The translations under genes and the position numbers were made by a program. Positions 7,285 to 13,230 of a stretch of 21,160 bases of DNA are shown here, piece after piece. Numbering within the stretch: position 1 is the first letter of the stretch; each line of letters starts with the position of its first letter. The stretch comes from DASZHC01 sp035938215. Lineage in GTDB: Bacteria; Verrucomicrobiota; Verrucomicrobiia; Chthoniobacterales; JAFAMB01. The DNA lies in NCBI GenBank assembly GCA_035938215.1, contig DASZHC010000029.1, forward strand, positions 1 through 21,160. The letters are read 5' to 3'. Under the pieces are notes generated by a model, which worked only from the letters and a program-made list of their open reading frames with translations, made no database searches and had not been told where the DNA came from.

Positions 7285-7412
7285 TGTACCGTCTCGTATA
7301 GAATAGTGATGTCGCCGCAGGTCAGTTGGCTGTTTTTTAAGGCGGGAGCGACGAGCATATTCAGAGCGATATGTAAGGAGCGAGCAACGCGGAAAAACGA
7401 GACGGTGCACTA
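7282..7412. mobile_element. MITE-like element with TA target duplication
   Basis: Terminal inverted repeats GTGTACCGTCTCGT (7284-7297) and ACGAGACGGTGCAC (7397-7410) match at 13 of 14 positions and are flanked on both sides by TA. The element is 127 bp between the TA dinucleotides and has no coding capacity. TA duplication and short terminal repeats fit a non-autonomous IS630/Tc1-mariner-type MITE. It lies between the RF-1-like and HU genes. Removing it with one TA would turn the RF-1-like stop from TAG into TAA. Confidence 0.8.
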
Positions 7413-7430
7413 ATTCCGGAAGAGGGCCAG

Positions 7431-7766
7431 CTAAATCACCGCCCCCTTCAACGATTCCGCCTGCTTCAGGGCTGCCGAGAGTTTTGACACCTTTTGACGC
7501 ATTACCTTTCCCGCTTTGAACTTGACCGTAGCGCGCGCAGGTATTTTAAAGCTGCTGCCAGGCTGGTTGGGATTTCGTCCAACACGTTCCTTGGTCAGCC
7601 GGACTTCAAAAATGCCAAAATTACGCAGTTCGACATCCTCCCCTCGTGCGAGGCTGTCAGTAACTAAATCGAGCGTCCTCTGCACAACGTCGAAAACTTG
7701 ATGTTGAACCATTCCGGTCTCGTTACTGATCTTAACAACGATGTCCCGTTTTGTCAGGTTAGCCAT
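7431..7766 (-). CDS. HU/IHF-family DNA-binding protein
   Basis: Nucleoid-associated DNA-bending protein, 111 aa. Seen: helical N-terminus MANLTKRDIVVKISNE, the conserved ELRNFGIFEVRL (about residues 46-57), then the beta-arm with GRNPNQPG (about 62-69) whose Pro intercalates in DNA, ending FKIPARATVKFKAGK. The C-terminal ~20 residues extend beyond the usual 90-95 aa. Start: ATG at 7766 is preceded by AAGGAG at a good distance (GAAAGGAGTCCTGATG); a TTG at 7781 is in frame but overlaps that site. Whether it is HU or an IHF subunit cannot be settled here. It is convergent with the RF-1-like gene across the MITE. Confidence 0.93.
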   Translation of the reverse strand: MANLTKRDIVVKISNETGMVQHQVFDVVQRTLDLVTDSLARGEDVELRNFGIFEVRLTKERVGRNPNQPGSSFKIPARATVKFKAGKVMRQKVSKLSAALKQAESLKGAVI

Positions 7767-8176
7767 CAGGACTCCTTTCAAAGGTTCGAATATTTAATGC
7801 ACGCTCCCCAGCCCTCCACGCCAGCGGCACTGCTGAACCTTCCGACGCTGAGACTTTTCCGCACTATCGGCGAGATTAAAAATCAGGCAAGGATTTAGTA
7901 GGAACAAGGCGAGTTTGCCCTAAAAGGCAGCGGCAGCGCGTCCCGGGCGTTGGATACATATCAACATAAAACCGTTTCATGGGGAGTCGGAACTCAATCG
8001 GGTTTGGTCGAGATCTAAGGGAGCCTCGCACACCGTGGTCACGGAGGATCTGGTCCCTCGCAGCCGCCGATGGGCCGGCGCCAGCAGCATTTTACGGCGC
8101 CGACGGAGCGGACGCCCTCCAGGAGGTCGGTCAGCAAAAATCAAGCTCCGTCACTGAACGTCTAACTCGGTGCCGC
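7767..8176. other. Intergenic region upstream of the HU gene, with repeats
   Basis: About 410 bp between the HU start and the rnhC stop. 7767-8000 should contain the HU promoter, but I see no convincing -35/-10 pair. 8013-8121 looks like a dispersed repeat: it ends in the 21-bp sequence shared with 1060-1080 and has a CGGCGCC (8076-8082) / GGCGCCG (8096-8102) stem. No credible small gene or tRNA was seen. Confidence 0.5.
8101..8121 (-). repeat. 21-bp dispersed repeat, inverse of 1060-1080
   Basis: Exact reverse complement of 1060-1080. It directly follows the GGCGCCG stem that ends at 8102 and lies about 55 bp beyond the 3' end of rnhC. Confidence 0.85.
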
Positions 8177-8203
8177 TCAATAGCCTCCACCACCAGTTCC
8201 CGG
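8177..8203 (-). repeat. 3'-end motif inside rnhC
   Basis: Minus-strand sequence CCGGGAACTGGTGGTGGA continuing GGCTATTGA, which encodes PGTGGGGY and the stop. It matches 23 of 27 positions of the mutY 3' end (10257-10283). Confidence 0.65.
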
Positions 8204-9151
8204 AGAGCGATTGATGCTCTCGCCCAGCACTTCGGCGGAGGTTCGAAAATGCATCTTCGCCACCGTTCCAAGGGCGTCACGACCAAATTTCTCAACGATC
8301 TGGATGGCGGCGGACTTGACCGCTGCCGAAACTCCCTTTGGCAAAGGAAAGCCGAATTGTTTGGAACGGCTATCAAGCCAGATCACGAATTTCTCCCGCG
8401 CAAGAATGGAAGCAGCGGCTACTGCCACGTCTGATTCTGCTTTGGTTCGCTGATCGATTTTAATTTTTTTGCCTTGTTTCAACAGGGCGCGTTCGATCAC
8501 CCGTTCATTCGCGAATTTGTCGGACAATGATCGGGCGCAGTCGGGGCGTTGTTCCAGCAGATTTTCGATCACTCGCGCATGTCCCCAGGCCAGAAGGTCG
8601 TTCAAATTGGCAAATTTTTGGTAAAGCGAGTTGTACCTTTCCGGTCCGATTAGAACGACGCTGAGTGCGATTCCAGGCGTTTTCCGAATTTCATCCGCTA
8701 ACCTGCGAATCCTATGGTCAGAACCGATCCTTTTGCTATCCATCACGCCGAGGGCGAGAAGATGCCGGGCAATCTCTCGTTCCACATAGACGCCGGAGAT
8801 AACGAGCGGTCCAAAAAAATCTCCCTTGCCGCTTTCATCAACACCAAAATGCGGCTCGAATTGTTCCGGGTGAAGCACTTCATCGTAACCGAGTCGCGCC
8901 TCTTTCAAGATCTCGGGCTCGAGACGGAACCGGACAAACTCCTCCGTCTCCTTTCCTTGAACAAGGACTTTTGGTCCTTTCTCGTACACTGAGACCGATA
9001 GATTGGCTTTTTGCACAGCAAACAGTGTGTACGGTCGATCGACAAATTCGAACCCCTGTTCTAAAAGAAGCGTCTTGAGCGCCTCTGCCTGCGACGGTGT
9101 GATAGAGACGGTGTACGAATTCACTTTAGAATCCTGGACAAGCAAAACCAT
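8177..9151 (-). CDS. rnhC: Ribonuclease HIII
   Basis: Removes RNA from RNA-DNA hybrids in the cytoplasm; 324 aa. The N-terminal ~90 residues form the TBP-like substrate-binding (DUF3378) domain typical of HIII rather than HII. The catalytic domain opens with HFGVDESGKGDFFGPLV (residues 101-117), holding D105 and E106, the DESGKGD form characteristic of HIII. Further family blocks are DSKRI (138-142), LNDLLAWGHA (183-192), SDKFAN with D211, and ESDVAVAAASILAR (239-252) with D241. Start: ATG at 9151, giving a normal-length N-domain. The last residues SPGTGGGGY are encoded by a short repeat shared with the mutY 3' end. It is divergent from mutY, with the two annotated starts 10 bp apart. Confidence 0.95.
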   Translation of the reverse strand: MVLLVQDSKVNSYTVSITPSQAEALKTLLLEQGFEFVDRPYTLFAVQKANLSVSVYEKGPKVLVQGKETEEFVRFRLEPEILKEARLGYDEVLHPEQFEPHFGVDESGKGDFFGPLVISGVYVEREIARHLLALGVMDSKRIGSDHRIRRLADEIRKTPGIALSVVLIGPERYNSLYQKFANLNDLLAWGHARVIENLLEQRPDCARSLSDKFANERVIERALLKQGKKIKIDQRTKAESDVAVAAASILAREKFVIWLDSRSKQFGFPLPKGVSAAVKSAAIQIVEKFGRDALGTVAKMHFRTSAEVLGESINRSPGTGGGGY

Positions 9152-9161
9152 CTAATGACCA

Positions 9162-10283
9162 ATGTGCGAGGATACGAAAAAACTTGACTCATCTGCAACC
9201 GATTTTGCTTTTCAAGGATTCCAGGGCGTTTTGCTTTTCAATGATTCTATTTTCATCGAAAGCACGGAGTTTCGGTCGGGCCTTCTGGCCTGGTATCGGC
9301 GCCACGCCCGAAGCCTTCCATGGCGCGAATCGATGGACCCTTATCGTATTCTTGTGTCGGAGCTGATGCTTCAACAGACGCAGGTGGCAACTGTCCTAGG
9401 CTACTACCGGCGGTGGCTCGACCGGTTTCCGACCATTGGCGATTTGGCGGACGCCGACGAGGCTTCGGTCCTGTGCCTGTGGCAGGGGCTGGGGTACTAT
9501 CGCAGGGCTCGAAACCTGCATCAGTGCGCGAAGATCATCGCCGGCCAATTTGGCGAACGGTTTCCGTCAACGGTTGAAGAATTGATAAAACTTCCGGGTG
9601 TCGGGAGGTATACGGCCGGAGCGATTGTCAGCTTCGCATTTGATCGTCCGGCTCCCATTGTAGATGGAAACATCGCACGCGTGCTGAGCCGGCTCGCAAA
9701 CGTCCATGAACCGATTGACAGCCCGCGGGGTGGGAGATTGATATGGGAATTGGCTGGCCGCTTTGCGCAGGGGACTAAGCCTCGCCTGTCGAATGCGGCT
9801 TTGATGGAACTGGGTGCCACGCTGTGTTCTCCGCGGAAGCCGCTATGCGCACTTTGTCCGGTAAAAACGTTTTGCCGGGCCCAGGATCCCGAGCTGCTTC
9901 CTTTGAAGAAGAAGCGGCCTGCGATCGAACAGAGGAGGGAAAACTACTTTTTTGCATTACGGCAAGGCCATGTCCTGCTTGAGCAGCGGGCCGAAAGCCG
10001 GTGGCAAGGATTATGGACCCTGCCCGTGCTGAGCGAGTCGCCCGATTCCGGCTGTGCGAGATCCTCCGAGTTCCCGCTCGTCCGTGTGCGTCATGCGGTT
10101 ACGCGATTCGCTATCCATCTGTGCGTTTTCCTCCGGGAACCTCCAGAAAAACTTGGTAAGGGGCTGGAGTGGAAGTCTCTGGCATCGATTGAGGGTTTGC
10201 CAATGCCATCACCACACCGCAGAGCTTTGAAGCTGGCCTTGAAAAATCAGAATTATCCAGGAACTCGTGGTGGAAGCTACTGA
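9162..10283 (+). CDS. mutY: A/G-specific adenine DNA glycosylase MutY
   Basis: Base-excision repair enzyme that removes adenine mispaired with 8-oxoguanine; 373 aa as drawn. Seen: SELMLQQTQVA (residues 66-76) with catalytic E67, the helix-hairpin-helix LPGVGRYTAGAI (144-155), IVDGNIARVLSR (166-177) with catalytic D168, and the iron-sulfur cysteines C222-x6-C229-x2-C232-x5-C238. A MutT-like 8-oxoG recognition domain follows (ENYFFALRQGHVLLEQRAES, WQGLWTLP). Start: ATG at 9162 is the only ATG, but the first ~20 residues lie in a dispersed repeat and family similarity begins near residue 37. TTG at 9231 (giving MLFNDSIF) is a credible true start. The C-terminus YPGTRGGSY is written by a second repeat. 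Confidence 0.93.
   Translation: MCEDTKKLDSSATDFAFQGFQGVLLFNDSIFIESTEFRSGLLAWYRRHARSLPWRESMDPYRILVSELMLQQTQVATVLGYYRRWLDRFPTIGDLADADEASVLCLWQGLGYYRRARNLHQCAKIIAGQFGERFPSTVEELIKLPGVGRYTAGAIVSFAFDRPAPIVDGNIARVLSRLANVHEPIDSPRGGRLIWELAGRFAQGTKPRLSNAALMELGATLCSPRKPLCALCPVKTFCRAQDPELLPLKKKRPAIEQRRENYFFALRQGHVLLEQRAESRWQGLWTLPVLSESPDSGCARSSEFPLVRVRHAVTRFAIHLCVFLREPPEKLGKGLEWKSLASIEGLPMPSPHRRALKLALKNQNYPGTRGGSY
9171..9221 (+). repeat. 51-bp dispersed repeat, copy A
   Basis: From GATACGAAAAAACTTGACTC to TTCAAGGATTC. Nearly identical, in inverse orientation, to 13002-13053; I count three differences, one of them a single-base gap. It covers the first codons of mutY as annotated. A local direct duplication of TTTTGCTTTTCAAGGATT follows at 9230-9247 with one mismatch. 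Confidence 0.88.
10257..10283 (+). repeat. 3'-end motif inside mutY
   Basis: CCAGGAACTCGTGGTGGA continuing AGCTACTGA, which encodes PGTRGGSY and the stop of MutY; 23 of 27 positions match the 3' end of rnhC. Confidence 0.65.
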
Positions 10284-10319
10284 TTGTCAAAGGGTTAGAC
10301 CCTGCAACTCGGTCAGACT

Positions 10320-10345
10320 GGTAGGGTCGCATCTCCGAGGCGACC
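10320..10345 (+). repeat. REP-like hairpin, copy R3
   Basis: Head GGTAG, perfect stem GGTCGC/GCGACC, loop ATCTCCGAG. It faces R4 as an inverted pair (BIME-like) in the mutY-trpB gap, 43 nt apart. Confidence 0.88.
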
Positions 10346-10388
10346 GGTTTTACGGTGAGGTCATAAGTTCAGTGCGACCAATACTGAC

Positions 10389-10414
10389 GGTCCGCTCGGA
10401 GATCGGACCCTACC
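10389..10414 (-). repeat. REP-like hairpin, copy R4
   Basis: Read on the minus strand: head GGTAG, perfect stem GGTCCG/CGGACC, loop ATCTCCGAG. Its stem differs from R3 at paired positions, so pairing is kept. Confidence 0.88.
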
Positions 10415-10469
10415 GCTTGTGACTTTCCCCTTGATTCCGCTAGTGCTGAGCGACGATGGTTTAGGTTCT

Positions 10470-11753
10470 ATGGAAGCGTTAGCCGAGTTTGGGCAGTTGC
10501 CGGATCTCCACGGGCATTTCGGACCGTACGGCGGCGTTTTCGTGCCGGAAACGTTGATGCCGGCCATTCAGCAGCTTACTGAAGAATACGAACGCGCACG
10601 GCAGGATCCTGGCTTCAAACTCGAATTGGATCGGTTGCTGAGCTCGTTTTGCGGGCGCCCGACACCGCTCTACTTTGCTGAGCGCTTGACCGAAAAGCTT
10701 GGGGGACCTCGGGTCTTTCTTAAAAGGGAAGACCTTTTGCATACGGGCGCGCACAAGATCAATAACGCAATGGGCCAGATCCTACTGGCGAAACGCATGC
10801 GTAAAACCCGTGTGATTGCGGAGACTGGCGCGGGCCAGCACGGAGTCGCCACGGCGACCGTTGCTGCGCGATTTGGATTGGAATGCGTTGTATATATGGG
10901 CAAGGTGGACATGGAACGCCAGGCCTTGAATGTCATCCGCATGGAATTTCTCGGGGCAAAGGTCGTTCCTGTGACGGCTGGGCAAGCGACTCTGAAGGAG
11001 GCCATCAACGAGGCGATGCGTGATTGGGTCACGAATGTCCGGTCGACGCATTATCTGCTCGGAACGGCCTATGGCCCGCATCCCTACCCGATGATGGTTC
11101 GGGATCTGCACAGGGTAATAGGTGAAGAGGCGCGCCGCCAGATTCTCGAGCAGGAAGAGCGGCTCCCCGATTTGCTCGTGGCGTGTGTTGGCGGTGGAAG
11201 TAACGCCATTGGTCTTTTCTACCCGTTTCTCCGGGATTCGAGCGTTCGGATGGTTGGCGTCGAAGCCGGCGGCCGCGGGATTCGCCCCGGAGAACATGCA
11301 GCCCGTTTTCAGGCAGGGCGCCTCGGCGTGCTGCAAGGAACGAAGACCTACCTCCTCGCGGACGAAGACGGACAAATTCAGCTGACACATTCCGTTTCAG
11401 CCGGATTGGACTACGCTGCGGTTGGCCCCGAGCATAGCTATCTTCGGGACATTGGGCGGGTGGCGTATGATTATGCGACCGATGACGAAGTTCTCGAAGC
11501 GTTTCTGGAGCTTTCGCGAAATGAGGGAATTATCCCGGCCCTCGAATCGGCTCACGCTGTTGCCTACGTAATCAAACATGCAAAGGAGATGAAACGTGAC
11601 CAAGTGGTCATTATAAACATGTCCGGCAGAGGCGATAAGGATGTGCAACAGGTATCGCAGTTTCTTGCCGAGGGGAAGGGGGAGCGATCTGGTTCTGATA
11701 GCGCATCTTGCGCCCGGGATTCCATTCGCGGAAATACATCCGGTCATCCGTGA
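10470..11753 (+). CDS. trpB: Tryptophan synthase beta chain
   Basis: PLP enzyme that joins indole and serine to make tryptophan, normally in an alpha2-beta2 complex; 427 aa from this start. Seen: GPYGGVFVPETL near the N-terminus, the PLP lysine in REDLLHTGAHKINN (K at about residue 96), the catalytic Glu in AETGAGQHGVA (about 118), AYGPHPYPMMVRD, the phosphate-binding GGGSNAIG, and the terminal NMSGRGDKD. Start: ATG at 10470 is chosen near the usual N-terminus; the frame opens at a GTG at 10419, adding 17 residues that partly abut REP copy R4. About 30 residues follow SGRGDKD, a longer tail than usual (ending DSIRGNTSGHP). No trpA is nearby; the next gene is a LON-domain protein overlapping by 4 nt. 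Confidence 0.95.
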   Translation: MEALAEFGQLPDLHGHFGPYGGVFVPETLMPAIQQLTEEYERARQDPGFKLELDRLLSSFCGRPTPLYFAERLTEKLGGPRVFLKREDLLHTGAHKINNAMGQILLAKRMRKTRVIAETGAGQHGVATATVAARFGLECVVYMGKVDMERQALNVIRMEFLGAKVVPVTAGQATLKEAINEAMRDWVTNVRSTHYLLGTAYGPHPYPMMVRDLHRVIGEEARRQILEQEERLPDLLVACVGGGSNAIGLFYPFLRDSSVRMVGVEAGGRGIRPGEHAARFQAGRLGVLQGTKTYLLADEDGQIQLTHSVSAGLDYAAVGPEHSYLRDIGRVAYDYATDDEVLEAFLELSRNEGIIPALESAHAVAYVIKHAKEMKRDQVVIINMSGRGDKDVQQVSQFLAEGKGERSGSDSASCARDSIRGNTSGHP

Positions 11754-12358
11754 TTGAGATTCCGACAGAAGTGCCTGTGATGGCATTGTCTAACGCGGTC
11801 CTATTTCCGCATTCGCTGTTGCCCCTCTACATTTTTGAAAAGCGATATCGAGAAATGTTGTCCTTTACTTTGGATGGGGACCGCATGTTTTCCGTGGCGT
11901 TGATCAAGCGCGGCATCGAAGAAGCCGTTGGAATTCAGGATTTGTGTCCCGTAGCCGGGGTGGGATTGATTCGTGCATGCGTGGGTAACGAAAATGGAAC
12001 TTCAAACCTCGTTCTTCAAGGATTGGCCCGCGTCCGGCTGCTCGGTTTAACACAGGAGAAACCGTTCCGAGTCGCTCAAGTTGAACTCGTAAAATCAATA
12101 GTCGGAAGTCCTATCGAAGCAGATGCTCTGAGCGCGAAGGTCGTGGAGTTTTGCGCCCGCATTGAGGAGATCGGCGTTCCGCTTCCGCCAAACCTTATGA
12201 GTCATCTGCGGCAGATTGAATCGCCGGAGATCCTTTCCGATGTCGTTTCCGCGGCCTTTGTGACGGAGCCATTTCAGCGCCAGCAGCTCCTTGAGGCCTA
12301 CGAAGTCTGTGAGCGCCTGCGTTTGCTGATCCAGTTTCTGAGAGCGCAAGTGGGGTGA
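11750..12358 (+). CDS. LON substrate-binding domain protein
   Basis: A stand-alone version of the N-terminal substrate-binding domain of the Lon protease; 202 aa with no AAA or protease domain, so not a protease itself. Seen: EVPVMALSNAVLFPHSLLPL and then YIFEKRYREML, the family signature, followed by FSVALIKRG and VGLIRACVGNENGT. The C-terminal half is helical. Role unknown; such proteins are proposed to bind or present unfolded substrates. Start: GTG at 11750 overlaps the trpB stop as GTGA, implying translational coupling, and places the domain at residue 6; the open frame to 11708 lies inside trpB. Confidence 0.88.
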   Translation: MIEIPTEVPVMALSNAVLFPHSLLPLYIFEKRYREMLSFTLDGDRMFSVALIKRGIEEAVGIQDLCPVAGVGLIRACVGNENGTSNLVLQGLARVRLLGLTQEKPFRVAQVELVKSIVGSPIEADALSAKVVEFCARIEEIGVPLPPNLMSHLRQIESPEILSDVVSAAFVTEPFQRQQLLEAYEVCERLRLLIQFLRAQVG

Positions 12359-12362
12359 GGCC

Positions 12363-12388
12363 GCCAGGGCCGGACTTCCGAGCTGGCA
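12363..12388 (+). repeat. Degenerate REP-like hairpin, copy R5
   Basis: GCCAG, then GGCCGG, then ACTTCCGAG, then CTGGCA. Relative to R1-R4 the head is changed (GCCAG for GGTAG) and the loop has swapped bases, but the layout is the same. It lies 5 nt after the stop of the LON-domain gene. Confidence 0.5.
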
Positions 12389-12420
12389 GAGGCCGATTCG
12401 GCGACACGCCTGACATTTTA

Positions 12421-12512
12421 GGGAGGGACGGCCTCTGTGCCGTCCCATCAAATTAATCATTTCTGACCCCGTAACAATGAGAAAATGGGATGGCACGGAG
12501 GCCGTCCCTCCC
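12421..12512. repeat. 92-bp inverted pair of GGGACGGC hairpins
   Basis: Two 28-bp arms (12421-12448 and 12485-12512) are reverse complements at 26 of 28 positions. Each arm is itself a hairpin: GGGACGGC-ctctgt-GCCGTCCC, perfect 8-bp stem, on the left; GGGATGGC-acggag-GCCGTCCC, one wobble, on the right. A 36-nt AT-richer centre separates them. It could form a cruciform, or a long RNA hairpin acting as terminator for the LON-domain gene, but no U-tract follows. It is upstream of the lipoprotein gene. Confidence 0.9.
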
Positions 12513-12587
12513 AGGGCCGTTCTCGCGGGCCTGCTTTTCATTTGTCATTCGAACATGAATGAATTAATGCTCATTCGATTATTCGTT

Positions 12588-12980
12588 ATGATTCGTCATC
12601 TTATTATTGCGGCTTCAGTTACTGTTTGTGTGGCGCTGGTGGCTTGTCAGACAACGAGCGGACCGAAGACCGCTGGTCAGGGGAATCGTTACGGATATGG
12701 AGCGGCCCCGACACCGACTCCGAAGCCGGAGAGGTCGAACCCCAAGCCTTCTGAGGAGGCTCATGTTTCGGAAGTGCCGCCTCCTGAGGCCTTTCCAACG
12801 CCTTCTCCCACACCCCCGGCGCAACCGGAAAATTATCCTACGGCGTCAAAGATTCCCGGGAAAAGCGGTCGCGTGACGAGTCCATATGCACCGAATGCGG
12901 GGGAAGTCGATGTGGAAGGGTACCCTCCTGGTGCGGAGGTGAAAGATCCGTATACCGGGAAGATCTTTCTTGTTCCTTAG
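12588..12980 (+). CDS. Small putative lipoprotein, Pro-rich with PYTGKIF tail
   Basis: A 130-aa protein with an N-terminal signal MIRHLIIAASVTVCVALVAC; the lipobox LVAC puts the lipidated Cys at residue 20. A low-complexity Pro/Thr/Glu linker follows (APTPTPKPE, PTPSPTPPAQ) and then a compact C-terminus, KSGRVTSPYAPNAGEVDVEG and YPPGAEVKDPYTGKIFLVP. I recall this ending from Verrucomicrobiota lipoproteins of unknown role. The linker suits an envelope-anchored protein. Start: ATG at 12588 gives a textbook signal; ATGs at 12567 and 12555 are also in frame, and the earlier one at 12477 lies in the inverted repeat. No Shine-Dalgarno is seen. Confidence 0.8.
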   Translation: MIRHLIIAASVTVCVALVACQTTSGPKTAGQGNRYGYGAAPTPTPKPERSNPKPSEEAHVSEVPPPEAFPTPSPTPPAQPENYPTASKIPGKSGRVTSPYAPNAGEVDVEGYPPGAEVKDPYTGKIFLVP

Positions 12981-13001
12981 CTTTGGCGGAGGAACCGGGT
13001 A

Positions 13002-13053
13002 GAATCCTTGAAAAGCAAAACCGGTTGCACATGAGTCAAGTTTTTTCCGTATC
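13002..13053 (-). repeat. 52-bp dispersed repeat, copy B
   Basis: On the minus strand it reads GATACGGAAAAAACTTGACT through to TTCAAGGATTC, near-identical to copy A at 9171-9221. It ends where the recognisable tyrA remnant begins. Confidence 0.88.
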
Positions 13054-13224
13054 TGCGCATGGACGGACATTTTGCTCTCAAACGCCGGGGCTCTCGCGGG
13101 CAATCTTTCTGCATTCCGCGATCTGATTGATCGGACTCTGCCGCTTCTCCGGCGCAAGGATGCGAAAAATTTGCAAGCTTTGCTCGACGCCGCTAAGCAG
13201 AATCGCGATAGGTTAACCCGGTAA
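13054..13224 (+). pseudogene. tyrA: Prephenate dehydrogenase C-terminal remnant
   Basis: The frame ending at TAA 13222-13224, 6 nt before aroA, reads WTDILLSNAGALAGNLSAF and then RDLIDRTLPLLRRKDAKNLQ and ALLDAAKQNRDRLTR. This is the final helical segment of TyrA-type prephenate dehydrogenases (W-x-DI-x-x-xN, then a dimerisation helix, then L-x-x-A-x-x-xR), which convert prephenate to 4-hydroxyphenylpyruvate for tyrosine. Only about 56 codons remain, with no start codon and no NAD-binding domain. Position supports the call: tyrA commonly precedes aroA. The break falls at the edge of dispersed repeat copy B. An intact tyrA elsewhere, or another tyrosine route, would be needed. Confidence 0.72.
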
Positions 13225-13230
13225 CATTTT

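Noticed and set aside
6733..7410. 225-aa minus-strand reading frame
   Set aside because: It is antisense to the RF-1-like gene, which has clear family blocks, and runs through the MITE; its own protein has no recognisable features.
9184..9220. Promoter inside the 51-bp repeat (TTGACT as -35)
   Set aside because: No acceptable -10 hexamer at 16-18 nt; the corresponding region is GCTTTT. Mentioned only as a possibility.
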